Assembly (NCBI GenBank): GCA_002718345.1
Contig: PBDA01000052.1
Coordinates: forward strand, 1-49,736
DNA length: 49,736 nt
From: Rhodospirillaceae bacterium
Lineage (GTDB): Bacteria > Pseudomonadota > Gammaproteobacteria > Steroidobacterales > Rariloculaceae
Direction: 5' to 3'
The notes beneath the pieces were generated by a model. The model worked only from the letters and a program-made list of their open reading frames with translations, did no database searches and was not told where the DNA came from. This document shows, in pieces, positions 1 through 7,169 of this stretch; positions within the stretch are counted from its first letter, which is position 1; each line of letters opens with the position of its first letter. The position numbers and the translations under genes are program-made.

Positions 1-2
1 AA

Positions 3-245
3 CTAAAACCTATTTTAGAAAAAGATTTTGAGTCATACATGGGCAAGTATTTATTTGATGCCCCAATCCAAGAGTTAGAGAATCTTTACAGAGATTATCA
101 TATTTCTTATGAACCGCCTCCTTTTGACTGGAACACAGAGTTTGAGGGTGGTTATGATGTTCCTCATCCATCAAATGAGGAGATTCTAAAATTACTTGAA
201 TCAAGACCAACCTCAGAATTGAAAAAAATTATTGAGAAACTGTAG
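3..245 (+). CDS. 3' end of an unrecognised protein gene (5' truncated by window edge)
   Basis: The reading frame is open from the first complete codon at the left edge to a TAG at 243-245, so the ATG at 39 is probably internal and the gene begins outside the window. The visible 80 residues are acidic and hydrophilic, with a proline-rich patch (YEPPPFDW) in the middle and a helical, lysine/glutamate-rich C-terminus (ELKKIIEKL). No signal peptide, membrane segment or known motif is visible. I do not recognise the family. It precedes a phage-associated gene in an AT-rich stretch, so an accessory or prophage-remnant origin is possible but unproven. Confidence 0.5.
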   Translation, partial: LKPILEKDFESYMGKYLFDAPIQELENLYRDYHISYEPPPFDWNTEFEGGYDVPHPSNEEILKLLESRPTSELKKIIEKL

Positions 246-276
246 AAAAAATATTTATCAAAGTTTGACAAAGTGG

Positions 277-338
277 CAAAACACAAAAAAGGCATTCGGA
301 AACACAGTCACAGCAAGGGTTTCAGAGGTTGTGTTTTG
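277..338. repeat. 10-bp perfect inverted repeat with a 42-base loop
   Basis: CAAAACACAA at 277-286 is the exact reverse complement of TTGTGTTTTG at 329-338. The pair fills most of the gap between the partial first gene and the phage-family gene. It could be an operator pair, the base of a long RNA stem, or a chance AT-rich match. No T-tract follows, so it is not a clear intrinsic terminator. Confidence 0.35.
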
Positions 339-350
339 TGCAACTATTGA

Positions 351-884
351 GTGGGAATAATTTTAAATTTAAATATACCTTTGAATATCTTTTATTTAAA
401 TAAAGACCCTAAGATTGCCGCTATTCAACACAATGATAAACATTGCGTGAAGATGATTCTCGAATATGCCCAAATGCTGTCAACTGCACATAGGGAGTGT
501 GATGGTGATGAGAGAGCAAATCATCTTTCTATGTATAAGAAAGCACACTTAAATCATCCATGTACAGTTTGGACTAGAGAAAATGAAGCGCAATATAATT
601 GGCTGTATGAATTATTCATGGCGTTAGCAGATGAGTATTCTTATCGATATGAAAAAAAACATTCCACAGATTTATTGTTAAGAACTGCTTTGATGATTCC
701 TTCTCAGAAAATAATTAAAAATGAGCCATTTAAGCAGCCACCACAGTGCATGCCAGATAAATATAAATGTGATGATTCTGAAATCGCATACCAGAGATTT
801 TATATGGGAGAGAAAGCGCACTTTAGTAAATGGAAGAAAAGAGATGTGCCTGCGTGGTATAAACAACAGATACTATTTCAATAG
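351..884 (+). CDS. Conserved phage-associated protein of unknown function
   Basis: The protein matches a family I know mainly from marine phage genomes and scattered bacteria. Its hallmarks are an N-terminal NIFYLNKDP segment, then HNDKHCVKMILEYAQML, NHPCTVWTRE, a YNWLYELF segment and a C-terminal MGEKAHFSKWKKRDVPAWY. Conserved His/Asp/Lys and Cys residues suggest a catalytic or metal-binding core, but no activity has been shown to my knowledge. The frame can start at GTG 351; family members usually begin MNIF, which would correspond to TTG 381, so the first ten residues may not be translated. There is no signal peptide, so it should be cytoplasmic. The gene sits alone on an AT-rich border and may be a prophage remnant or cargo gene. 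Confidence 0.65.
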   Translation: MGIILNLNIPLNIFYLNKDPKIAAIQHNDKHCVKMILEYAQMLSTAHRECDGDERANHLSMYKKAHLNHPCTVWTRENEAQYNWLYELFMALADEYSYRYEKKHSTDLLLRTALMIPSQKIIKNEPFKQPPQCMPDKYKCDDSEIAYQRFYMGEKAHFSKWKKRDVPAWYKQQILFQ

Positions 885-963
885 TCTTGCAATTAAGTAG
901 AAAAAATGAGTTATCTTAAACAATGCTTATTGATGGGAAATATTTTAAAAGGCTTGGTGAAAA

Positions 964-1365
964 ATGAATTTTTCTAGCATAGAACTGCCATCAAACAGAA
1001 AGTTTGGTGTTTTCTTTGCTGGAATTTTCTCCCTCACTAGCGGTTATTTTTTTTATCAAAATGCTGTAAGTATTGCTTGGGTATCGGCTGGTTTGGCTTT
1101 TATTTTTTTGTTACTTGCGTTTATAAGACCAGAGCTACTGCTTCCTCTAAATAAGCTTTGGATGGGTTTGGGGTTTTTATTAGGGATGATTGTTAGCCCT
1201 ATCGTACTAGGCGCCATATTTTTTCTTATTTTTACACCAATTGGTTTATTGATGAGGTTGGTTGGACGAGATGAGTTGCGGCTTAAACCAATTATTTCTT
1301 CATCTTATTGGAAGGTTCGTAATCCTAAAGGTCCAACAGCAGACTCATTCAAAAATCAATTCTAA
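964..1365 (+). CDS. SxtJ-family membrane protein
   Basis: A 133-residue protein with about three hydrophobic helices (residues ~17-32, 38-55 and 68-97) and a basic C-terminal tail containing SSYWKVR. This matches the SxtJ family, small inner-membrane proteins first seen in saxitoxin clusters but widespread next to NodU/CmcH-type carbamoyltransferases. The next two genes are exactly those partners: a DUF5989 (SxtK-like) protein and a carbamoyltransferase. Its function is unknown; the context suggests it helps place or assemble the carbamoyltransferase at the membrane. It is the first gene of a probable operon, with 14 bases to the next start. The association does not imply toxin synthesis, since no other saxitoxin genes are present. 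Confidence 0.75.
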   Translation: MNFSSIELPSNRKFGVFFAGIFSLTSGYFFYQNAVSIAWVSAGLAFIFLLLAFIRPELLLPLNKLWMGLGFLLGMIVSPIVLGAIFFLIFTPIGLLMRLVGRDELRLKPIISSSYWKVRNPKGPTADSFKNQF

Positions 1366-1379
1366 GTTAAGGGTTATAT

Positions 1380-1529
1380 ATGGAAATCCTAAGAGAACTT
1401 TGGGCTTTTCTTCGTGTGCGTAAAAAGCTTTGGTTAGCTCCTATTATTATCGTCATGCTTATACTGGGTGGTTTGCTAATATTAGCGCAAGGCTCTGTAG
1501 TGGCGCCATTTATATACACTATGTTTTAA
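1380..1529 (+). CDS. DUF5989 (SxtK-like) single-pass membrane protein
   Basis: A 49-residue ORF from ATG 1380 to TAA 1527-1529. It starts MEILRELWAFLRVRKKLW, a basic amphipathic segment, followed by one hydrophobic helix (residues ~18-42). The ELWxFLRxRKKxWLxP pattern is characteristic of DUF5989 proteins, which occur between SxtJ and carbamoyltransferase genes. The start lies 14 bases after the sxtJ-like stop and the carbamoyltransferase ATG follows 16 bases after its stop, so the three genes are probably cotranscribed. Function is unknown. The gene is short enough to be missed by automatic annotation. Confidence 0.75.
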   Translation: MEILRELWAFLRVRKKLWLAPIIIVMLILGGLLILAQGSVVAPFIYTMF

Positions 1530-1545
1530 ATGTAGAGCTCTATTG

Positions 1546-3384
1546 ATGTATATCTTAGGTATATCCGCCTTTTATCATGACAGTGCAGCATGTTTGATAA
1601 AAGATGGTGAAATTATTGCCGCAGCACAAGAAGAGCGTTTTACAAGAAAAAAACATGATGCTGGATTTCCTCATCAGTCAATTGCTTACTGCATCAAAGA
1701 AGCAGAAATCGCTGTAACAGATATAGATCAAGTTGTTTTCTATGAAAAACCATTTGTTAAGTTTGAGCGATTGCTTGAAACATATCTCGCTTTTGCACCA
1801 AAAGGGTTTAGAAGTTTTTCTTCAGCTATGCCGTTATGGATTAAAGAAAAACTTTTTCAAAAGTCTATATTAGTAAAGGAACTCACAAGCTCACTTGGTC
1901 ATAGCGTAAATTGGATTGAACGCCTACTTTTTTCTGAGCATCATTTGTCACATGCAGCAAGTGCTTTTTATCCGTCACCTTTCGAAAGTGCTGCTGTACT
2001 TACGCTCGATGGCGTTGGTGAATGGACAACTACATCACTGGCTATTGGAAACGGAAAGGAACTTGAGGTTGTAAAGGAAATTCATTTTCCTCATTCTTTG
2101 GGTTTGTTGTATTCAGCATTCACTTACTATACTGGGTTCAGGGTAAATTCTGGTGAGTATAAAGTGATGGGCTTAGCGCCTTATGGAGAGCCAAAGTATG
2201 CTGATGTAATCAAAGAAAATGTTATCAAAATTGCTGATGATGGCAGCTATCAGCTTGATATGACCTACTTTGACTATGCCACCGGTCTCACAATGACAAA
2301 CAAAAAATTTGATGAGTTATTTGGTGGCCCTCCGCGTAAACCTGAATCTAAATTAACACAACGTGAAATGGATCTGGCTGCATCAGTACAGAAGGTTACC
2401 GAAGAGGTTGTCGTTAAACTTGCACAAGGAATTGCGAAAGATACTGGTGAGAAAAACCTTTGTTTAGCAGGTGGCGTCGCGCTCAACTGTGTTGCTAACG
2501 GTATTTTGTTGCGCGAAGAAATTTTTGAAAATATTTGGATTCAGCCAGCTGCCGGTGATGCGGGTGGCGCACTTGGGGCTGCATTATCGGTTTGGTATGT
2601 TCACCATGCAAAAGAAAGAAAGCTTTCAGCAAAACGTGATGAGATGAGTGGTACTTACTTGGGTCCTGAGTTTTCTGATGATGAAATAGAGTCATCACTT
2701 AATGAGTGTGGTGCAAAGTATCTTAAGCTTTCCCAGGATGAGTTAATTGAAAAAGTTGCTGCCGCACTAGCTGATGAAAAGGCTATTGGATGGATGCAAG
2801 GTCGTATGGAGTTTGGTCCTCGAGCGTTGGGAGGGCGTAGCATCATTGCAGACCCTCGTTCTCCGGCAATGCAAAAGCAGCTCAATTTGAAGGTTAAATA
2901 CCGAGAAAGTTTTCGCCCGTTTGCACCAAGCGTCCTTAGAGAATATGTTGCTAATTGGTTTGAGCATGACGCAGACAGCCCTTACATGCTTCTTGTAGCT
3001 GATATTCAAGAAGAAAAGTGTCGTGCAATGACCAAAGAAGAAAAGTCTTTATTTGGCATAGAGAAACTGAATGTGCCGCGCTCTTCTGTCCCAGCTATTA
3101 CTCATGTTGATTACTCCGCTCGAATACAAACTGTTCATAGTGATACAAATCAAAAGTATCACGCTTTAATAAGTAAATTTTATGAGAAAACTGGATGTCC
3201 ACTAGTAGTTAACACCTCCTTTAATGTAAGGGGAGAGCCTATTGTATGTAAGCCAGAAGATGCATTTAAGTGTTTTATGGGTACGGAGTTGGATATGCTT
3301 GCAATTGGCAACTGTCTTTTGCTTAAAGAAGAGCAGAATGTTGATTTGAAAGTGAATTATGAGCAACGGTATGAGCTTGATTAA
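1546..3384 (+). CDS. NodU/CmcH-family O-carbamoyltransferase
   Basis: A 612-residue enzyme of the TobZ/NodU/CmcH/SxtI family, which transfers a carbamoyl group from carbamoyl phosphate, via carbamoyl-adenylate, to a hydroxyl group of a sugar or natural product. The N-terminal Kae1-like domain begins MYILGISAFYHDSAACL, includes EERFTRKKHDAGFP, and has the metal-binding HHLSHAASAFYPSP near residue 132 and LTLDGVGEWTTT. The C-terminal part has MEFGPRALGGRSI, KYRESFRPFAPS and CPLVVNTSFNVRGEPIV, all typical. ATG 1546 is preferred over the adjacent TTG 1543. The acceptor is unknown; the following SGNH gene suggests a surface glycan, but a small metabolite is possible. The end overlaps the next gene by 26 bases, suggesting translational coupling. 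Confidence 0.9.
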   Translation: MYILGISAFYHDSAACLIKDGEIIAAAQEERFTRKKHDAGFPHQSIAYCIKEAEIAVTDIDQVVFYEKPFVKFERLLETYLAFAPKGFRSFSSAMPLWIKEKLFQKSILVKELTSSLGHSVNWIERLLFSEHHLSHAASAFYPSPFESAAVLTLDGVGEWTTTSLAIGNGKELEVVKEIHFPHSLGLLYSAFTYYTGFRVNSGEYKVMGLAPYGEPKYADVIKENVIKIADDGSYQLDMTYFDYATGLTMTNKKFDELFGGPPRKPESKLTQREMDLAASVQKVTEEVVVKLAQGIAKDTGEKNLCLAGGVALNCVANGILLREEIFENIWIQPAAGDAGGALGAALSVWYVHHAKERKLSAKRDEMSGTYLGPEFSDDEIESSLNECGAKYLKLSQDELIEKVAAALADEKAIGWMQGRMEFGPRALGGRSIIADPRSPAMQKQLNLKVKYRESFRPFAPSVLREYVANWFEHDADSPYMLLVADIQEEKCRAMTKEEKSLFGIEKLNVPRSSVPAITHVDYSARIQTVHSDTNQKYHALISKFYEKTGCPLVVNTSFNVRGEPIVCKPEDAFKCFMGTELDMLAIGNCLLLKEEQNVDLKVNYEQRYELD

Positions 3385-4435
3385 AATTTTATTCAAAGTT
3401 GGGCTGTATCTATCTTATCTTGGTATCTCTTCCGTTTTATTATTGGAGTTTATTTTTCGAATTTTGCCTACCAGCAATACGTTTGAGATACAGGTGACAA
3501 ATGCAGATCAACCTATAATAAGGTTTGAGGAAAACATAAGAATTAGGAATTCTTTAGGTAAAAACTTTTACCAAACAGCCATAAAAGAAACAAATAATTA
3601 TGGGTTTGTTTCATCAAAAGACTATAGACGTGCAGCAGAACCAGATGTAATGGTAATTGGCGATTCCTATGTTGAGGCAATGCAAGTTGATAATGATGAA
3701 TCAGTATCTGAATTAATTGAGTTTTATGATCCTGATTTAAATATATATGCGATCGGGATTTCTGGGGTTCCCTTAAGTCAATATATCAAGTTTGTTGAGT
3801 ATTCGGAAAAAGAATTTAATCCTAGTGAATATTTGATAATTATTGCAGGAAATGATTTTAATGAGTCAATTTGTGATATTCGTCCTAAACAAGGTACCTA
3901 CTGTTTTAATAATGATTGGGGTTTGTCTCTTGTAGATTTTAATGGGTACTCAAATCTACGAAAACTGGCGAGAAGTTCGGCCTTTATGCGTTATCTGGTT
4001 TTTAATGTTAAATTGGAATGGCGCTCAATTATTTCTAATTTAGGCCTAAATGACCCTGGTTTGTTGGATGAGGCTGGTTTTGCTGGAAATACTGAGCGAT
4101 ATGTAGGAAACCTAATTGAGAGCGCATCAAAAAAAGTTGTTGATGAGTTTCTTGAGCGTATTAGAAATATTTCTAATGGCAAAAAAATTACTTTATTAAT
4201 CGACGCTGATCGTCAAGATATATATAACGGATTCATATCTGAAAGTTACTTCAGGACAATGCGTAATTATTTAATGGCTAAAGCAGAAACTCATGATATC
4301 TCTACTATTGATATGGAGCCTATTTTCCAGAAACATTATCAGGAATATGGAAATCAATTTGACTTTTCAACAGATGGCCATTGGAATGAGTTGGGACATG
4401 AATTAGCTGCTCGAGCTTTTTTGGCTGCTGATTAA
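3359..4435 (+). CDS. Membrane-anchored SGNH hydrolase-like protein
   Basis: A 358-residue protein with an N-terminal signal-anchor helix (residues ~12-36) and an SGNH/GDSL-type domain facing the periplasm. The nucleophile block is VMVIGDSYVEAM (Ser about residue 103); IIAGNDFNES gives the Asn block; and DGHWNELGH near the C-terminus supplies the Asp-His pair. Similar proteins act as O-acetyl transferases or esterases on glycans (AlgX/DltD-like fold), and many sit next to carbamoyltransferase genes. It overlaps the carbamoyltransferase by 26 bases, which makes a shared pathway likely. ATG 3371 is an alternative start that would shorten the overlap. Whether it hydrolyses or transfers acyl groups cannot be told from sequence. 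Confidence 0.75.
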   Translation: MSNGMSLIKILFKVGLYLSYLGISSVLLLEFIFRILPTSNTFEIQVTNADQPIIRFEENIRIRNSLGKNFYQTAIKETNNYGFVSSKDYRRAAEPDVMVIGDSYVEAMQVDNDESVSELIEFYDPDLNIYAIGISGVPLSQYIKFVEYSEKEFNPSEYLIIIAGNDFNESICDIRPKQGTYCFNNDWGLSLVDFNGYSNLRKLARSSAFMRYLVFNVKLEWRSIISNLGLNDPGLLDEAGFAGNTERYVGNLIESASKKVVDEFLERIRNISNGKKITLLIDADRQDIYNGFISESYFRTMRNYLMAKAETHDISTIDMEPIFQKHYQEYGNQFDFSTDGHWNELGHELAARAFLAAD

Positions 4436-4496
4436 TTAGGAGATAGGTTCCTTTCATCAATAAATCCTTCCTAGGTGTAATTGAAATATTTTCATC

Positions 4497-4946
4497 GTGT
4501 CAGACCAAAAGTATATGAGCCAGGCGCTTGAGTTAGCATGCGAAGCGGGAGACAGTGGAGAAGTTCCTGTTGGTGCCGTATTAGTTTCAGGTAATGATCT
4601 ATTTCTTGCAGGGAGTGGCAATAAGTCAATTATTACTAACGATCCTACGGCTCATGCGGAAATTTGTGTTTTACGGGCAGCAGGGGAAAGAATTGGAAAT
4701 TACCGGCTGCCAGGTTCAACGCTATACGTGACTCTTGAGCCTTGTCCAATGTGTGCGTGTGCGCTTGTTCAGGCTCGGATCAAGCGTATTATTTTTGGGG
4801 CAGCTGATTCTAAAATGGGTGCATGCGGCAGCGTCTTTAATCTTACCAATAGTGACCATCTTAATCATCGAATCGAAGTTAGACAGGGACCACTTTCTAA
4901 AGAATGCGGCGATTTACTGAAGGAATTTTTTGGCCGACGCCGATAG
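4497..4946 (+). CDS. tadA: tRNA-specific adenosine(34) deaminase TadA
   Basis: A 149-residue zinc deaminase that converts adenosine 34 to inosine in tRNA-Arg(ACG), an essential step for reading CGN codons. Visible motifs are HAEI (His53, catalytic Glu55) and EPCPMC (Cys83, Cys86), with MGACGS and the C-terminal LLKEFFGRRR helix typical of TadA rather than free-base deaminases. The start is GTG at 4497. It converges with mltF, leaving 12 bases between the two genes; the same tadA-mltF pairing is common in gammaproteobacteria. It marks the return to core genome after the accessory block on its left. Confidence 0.93.
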   Translation: MSDQKYMSQALELACEAGDSGEVPVGAVLVSGNDLFLAGSGNKSIITNDPTAHAEICVLRAAGERIGNYRLPGSTLYVTLEPCPMCACALVQARIKRIIFGAADSKMGACGSVFNLTNSDHLNHRIEVRQGPLSKECGDLLKEFFGRRR

Positions 4947-4958
4947 AATTTTAGGGCC

Positions 4959-6365
4959 TTATCCCGCCTCTGTTTCATCAGCTTGTATTGATTTGGGTTG
5001 TTTTTCTGATGGTATTAAACTTTCTTTAGCAGTCATCCATTGAAGCATCTCATAATAACGCCTGACATTATCTACGTAGCGAACAGGTTCAGACCCTCTT
5101 GCATAGCCGTACTCCAAATGTTCATACCACCCCGGATCACTGAGTAGCGGCAACCTCTTTCTAACATCATCCCAGGAGTCAGGGTTACCTCCCTGAGATT
5201 CTGTAATTATTCGTCCATCCTCAAGATGTCCGAAACCAACGTTATATGCAGCTACTGCTAACCATGTTCTATCTGGCTCAGGAATTCGAATAGGGATCTT
5301 TTTTAGTACCCGTTTGAAGTAGATGCTTCCGCCGAAGATGCTTTCAGGCGCACTTGTTCTGTCTTTCACTCCAATCATACGGGCTGTAGGTTTGGTGAGC
5401 ATCATCATTCCTCGAACACCTGTAGGAGAAATAGCATTAGGATCCCAATGAGATTCTTGATATGCCATTGCTGCAAGAAGACGCCAATCTGTGTTTGATT
5501 CGATTCCAGCACTGATAAATAGATTTTTATAAGCAGGCAGTCTTGAATGGAAATGTCTCAGGAAGGCTCTAGAGCCAACATAGTCAAATTCATCTTCAGC
5601 AAGGTAGTCATAACGATCAAGAATGATTTTTAGTTCACCGGTTTGAGATAAAGTTGAAAAATAGTGTGTAATACTCTCGTGTAAAGACTTATCTATTGTT
5701 TTGGGTAGCGCCCAGGCTATAAGAGTTTCTGGGCCAATACTGAATGCTACTTTTGCATCTGGATGTGAGTGGCGTAATAGGTCAAATTCGTTTGAATCTA
5801 CAATTGTGTAGTCAATTTCACCAATCTCAACCTTCTTTACTAGTTCCTCAATACTATTTTCGGCGTTTTCGGTCCAAGCAAGTTCAGGTTCTTCAGTTCG
5901 CGCTTGTTTTAGAAGATTTATATAGGCTGAACCAGCCAATACTTCTAGCTTTCCTCCTACTAAATCTTCAAGTTCATAAGGTTTACGGTTACCGATACGA
6001 TATATGACCTGTTGTTGGATAGTTTGGTAGGGAGGTGCAAAATCTACTAGTTCACGTCGAGTATCAGTAACAGATAAACCAGCAGCTCCAACATGAGCTT
6101 TGCCAGACTTAAGGTCTGGGAAGATTGTTTGGAATTGATCCGCAACGTACATTTTTAATTCAACACCTAGATGTTCTGCGTAGCCTTTTGCAAGCTCATA
6201 ATCTATGCCACGTGGTTCGTCTGGTCCGTAATAGAAGGTGGTAGGACCATTTCTTGTAGCCACCCGCAATTCTCCTGTTAGCATTATCTGCTCAAGAAGG
6301 TTGGGTGGTATTGAACAGGTGCTAAGCACAAAGCTCAGCGCAATGATTCCTGTGATACGTGTCAG
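4959..6365 (-). CDS. mltF: Membrane-bound lytic murein transglycosylase F (probable CTG start)
   Basis: The mature protein has an SBP_bac_3-like N-terminal domain (ELRVATRNGPTTFYYGP onwards) and a C-terminal soluble lytic transglycosylase domain with catalytic Glu in MAYQESHWDP (about residue 304), then GVRGMMMLT and AAYNVGFGH. It cleaves peptidoglycan to 1,6-anhydromuropeptides at the envelope. GTG 6329 gives a protein without an export signal. Extending in frame to CTG 6365 adds TRITGIIALSFVLSTC, a complete lipoprotein signal with a lipobox-like LSTC (Cys17). A perfect AAGGAG lies six bases upstream of that CTG (6372-6377), and the frame meets a stop at 6384-6386 with no ATG, GTG or TTG in between. 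I therefore place the start at CTG. Family confidence is high; the start is inference. Confidence 0.9.
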   Translation of the reverse strand: MTRITGIIALSFVLSTCSIPPNLLEQIMLTGELRVATRNGPTTFYYGPDEPRGIDYELAKGYAEHLGVELKMYVADQFQTIFPDLKSGKAHVGAAGLSVTDTRRELVDFAPPYQTIQQQVIYRIGNRKPYELEDLVGGKLEVLAGSAYINLLKQARTEEPELAWTENAENSIEELVKKVEIGEIDYTIVDSNEFDLLRHSHPDAKVAFSIGPETLIAWALPKTIDKSLHESITHYFSTLSQTGELKIILDRYDYLAEDEFDYVGSRAFLRHFHSRLPAYKNLFISAGIESNTDWRLLAAMAYQESHWDPNAISPTGVRGMMMLTKPTARMIGVKDRTSAPESIFGGSIYFKRVLKKIPIRIPEPDRTWLAVAAYNVGFGHLEDGRIITESQGGNPDSWDDVRKRLPLLSDPGWYEHLEYGYARGSEPVRYVDNVRRYYEMLQWMTAKESLIPSEKQPKSIQADETEAG

Positions 6366-6399
6366 CGTCCGCTCCTTCGTCCGTTAACCCGTTGTGTCA

Positions 6400-6405
6400 A
6401 TTATA
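6400..6405 (-). promoter_or_regulatory. Candidate -10 element for mltF
   Basis: On the minus strand positions 6405-6400 read TATAAT, a perfect sigma70 -10 hexamer, 35 bases upstream of the proposed CTG start. No good -35 is visible at 16-18 bases. A transcript beginning near 6393 would have a leader of about 28 bases containing the AAGGAG, which agrees with the CTG start. Confidence 0.35.
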
Positions 6406-6530
6406 CGTATCAGATGACTAGTAATAGTAAAGCCTTCAATTACAAGAATCTGACAAGTTAGTCGCATCAATGGTTTGGTGAGTTTTAGCAATATCTTTTC
6501 GAGATGAAAGCGGCTCATTTAGCGCAGATA

Positions 6531-6552
6531 TTTGTTGCACTTTAGCAACAAA
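6531..6552 (-). terminator. Small hairpin downstream of the TMEM220-like gene
   Basis: TTTGTTGC (6531-6538) and GCAACAAA (6545-6552) are perfect 8-bp complements around a 6-base loop. The hairpin lies about 30 bases past the stop of the minus-strand gene at 6581 and before mltF. There is no long T-tract, so it is at best a weak terminator. Confidence 0.3.
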
Positions 6553-6580
6553 ATTTATCGGCTGGATTTTTAAGGATATT

Positions 6581-6979
6581 TCAATGTTGTGATGTTGAGG
6601 GAGATTTTTGCTTCGCCTTATTGGATTTGATAGGTTTTCTAATAGAGCATCCTGCGAGGATGATTAGGGTCAGAGCGAGACCGATAAACTCCCGGGAGTT
6701 TTCTATATAGGCGTCATTATTCATATTGTTAAGGATGATGAGGGGAGAGTTTGAGGTTAAATATTGTTCAAAACTTGCTGCGGTATTATTCATGCCTGTT
6801 AATACCGCCCCTATGCGGACCCCATTCCAAAATTGGTTGTGTTTTCCGAAGGTTCGCCGAATCAATAATACGAAGGTACCTCCATATACGAGAATCCAAT
6901 AGAGAGGATCAGGATCATTAAGTTGTATGTAGGCAAAAATGACAAAGATTAATGCCAAACTAATATTAATAACTTTCAT
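6581..6979 (-). CDS. TMEM220-family transmembrane protein
   Basis: A 132-residue membrane protein with hydrophobic segments at ~residues 4-20, 26-41 and 97-112. The N-terminal FAYIQLNDPDPLYWILVYGG is the signature of the TMEM220 family (N-D-P-D-P followed by W and YGG), small proteins found in bacteria and animals with no known function. The C-terminal tail is lysine- and serine-rich and probably cytoplasmic. ATG 6979 is the natural start. It lies upstream of mltF on the same strand, separated by about 215 bases, so cotranscription is doubtful. Confidence 0.7.
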   Translation of the reverse strand: MKVINISLALIFVIFAYIQLNDPDPLYWILVYGGTFVLLIRRTFGKHNQFWNGVRIGAVLTGMNNTAASFEQYLTSNSPLIILNNMNNDAYIENSREFIGLALTLIILAGCSIRKPIKSNKAKQKSPSTSQH

Positions 6980-7169
6980 CGTACTCCAATCGTGTTGGGT
7001 CTTCGTATAGTGAAAATAACATGTAAAGAGTTATAGGTTAGAGGTGAAACTTAGATTTCAATCATCTATACACTTGCATTTGTAGTTTAGTATCTACTAG
7101 ATATGAGATTACGAAGAACAGCAGATGAAGGTAGAATCCATAATAAAAGAAGTAGGGGGGTGAAGTGGG

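Noticed and set aside
964-3384. A saxitoxin biosynthesis cluster
   Set aside because: Only the carbamoyltransferase and its two small companions are present; sxtA, sxtG and tailoring genes are absent.
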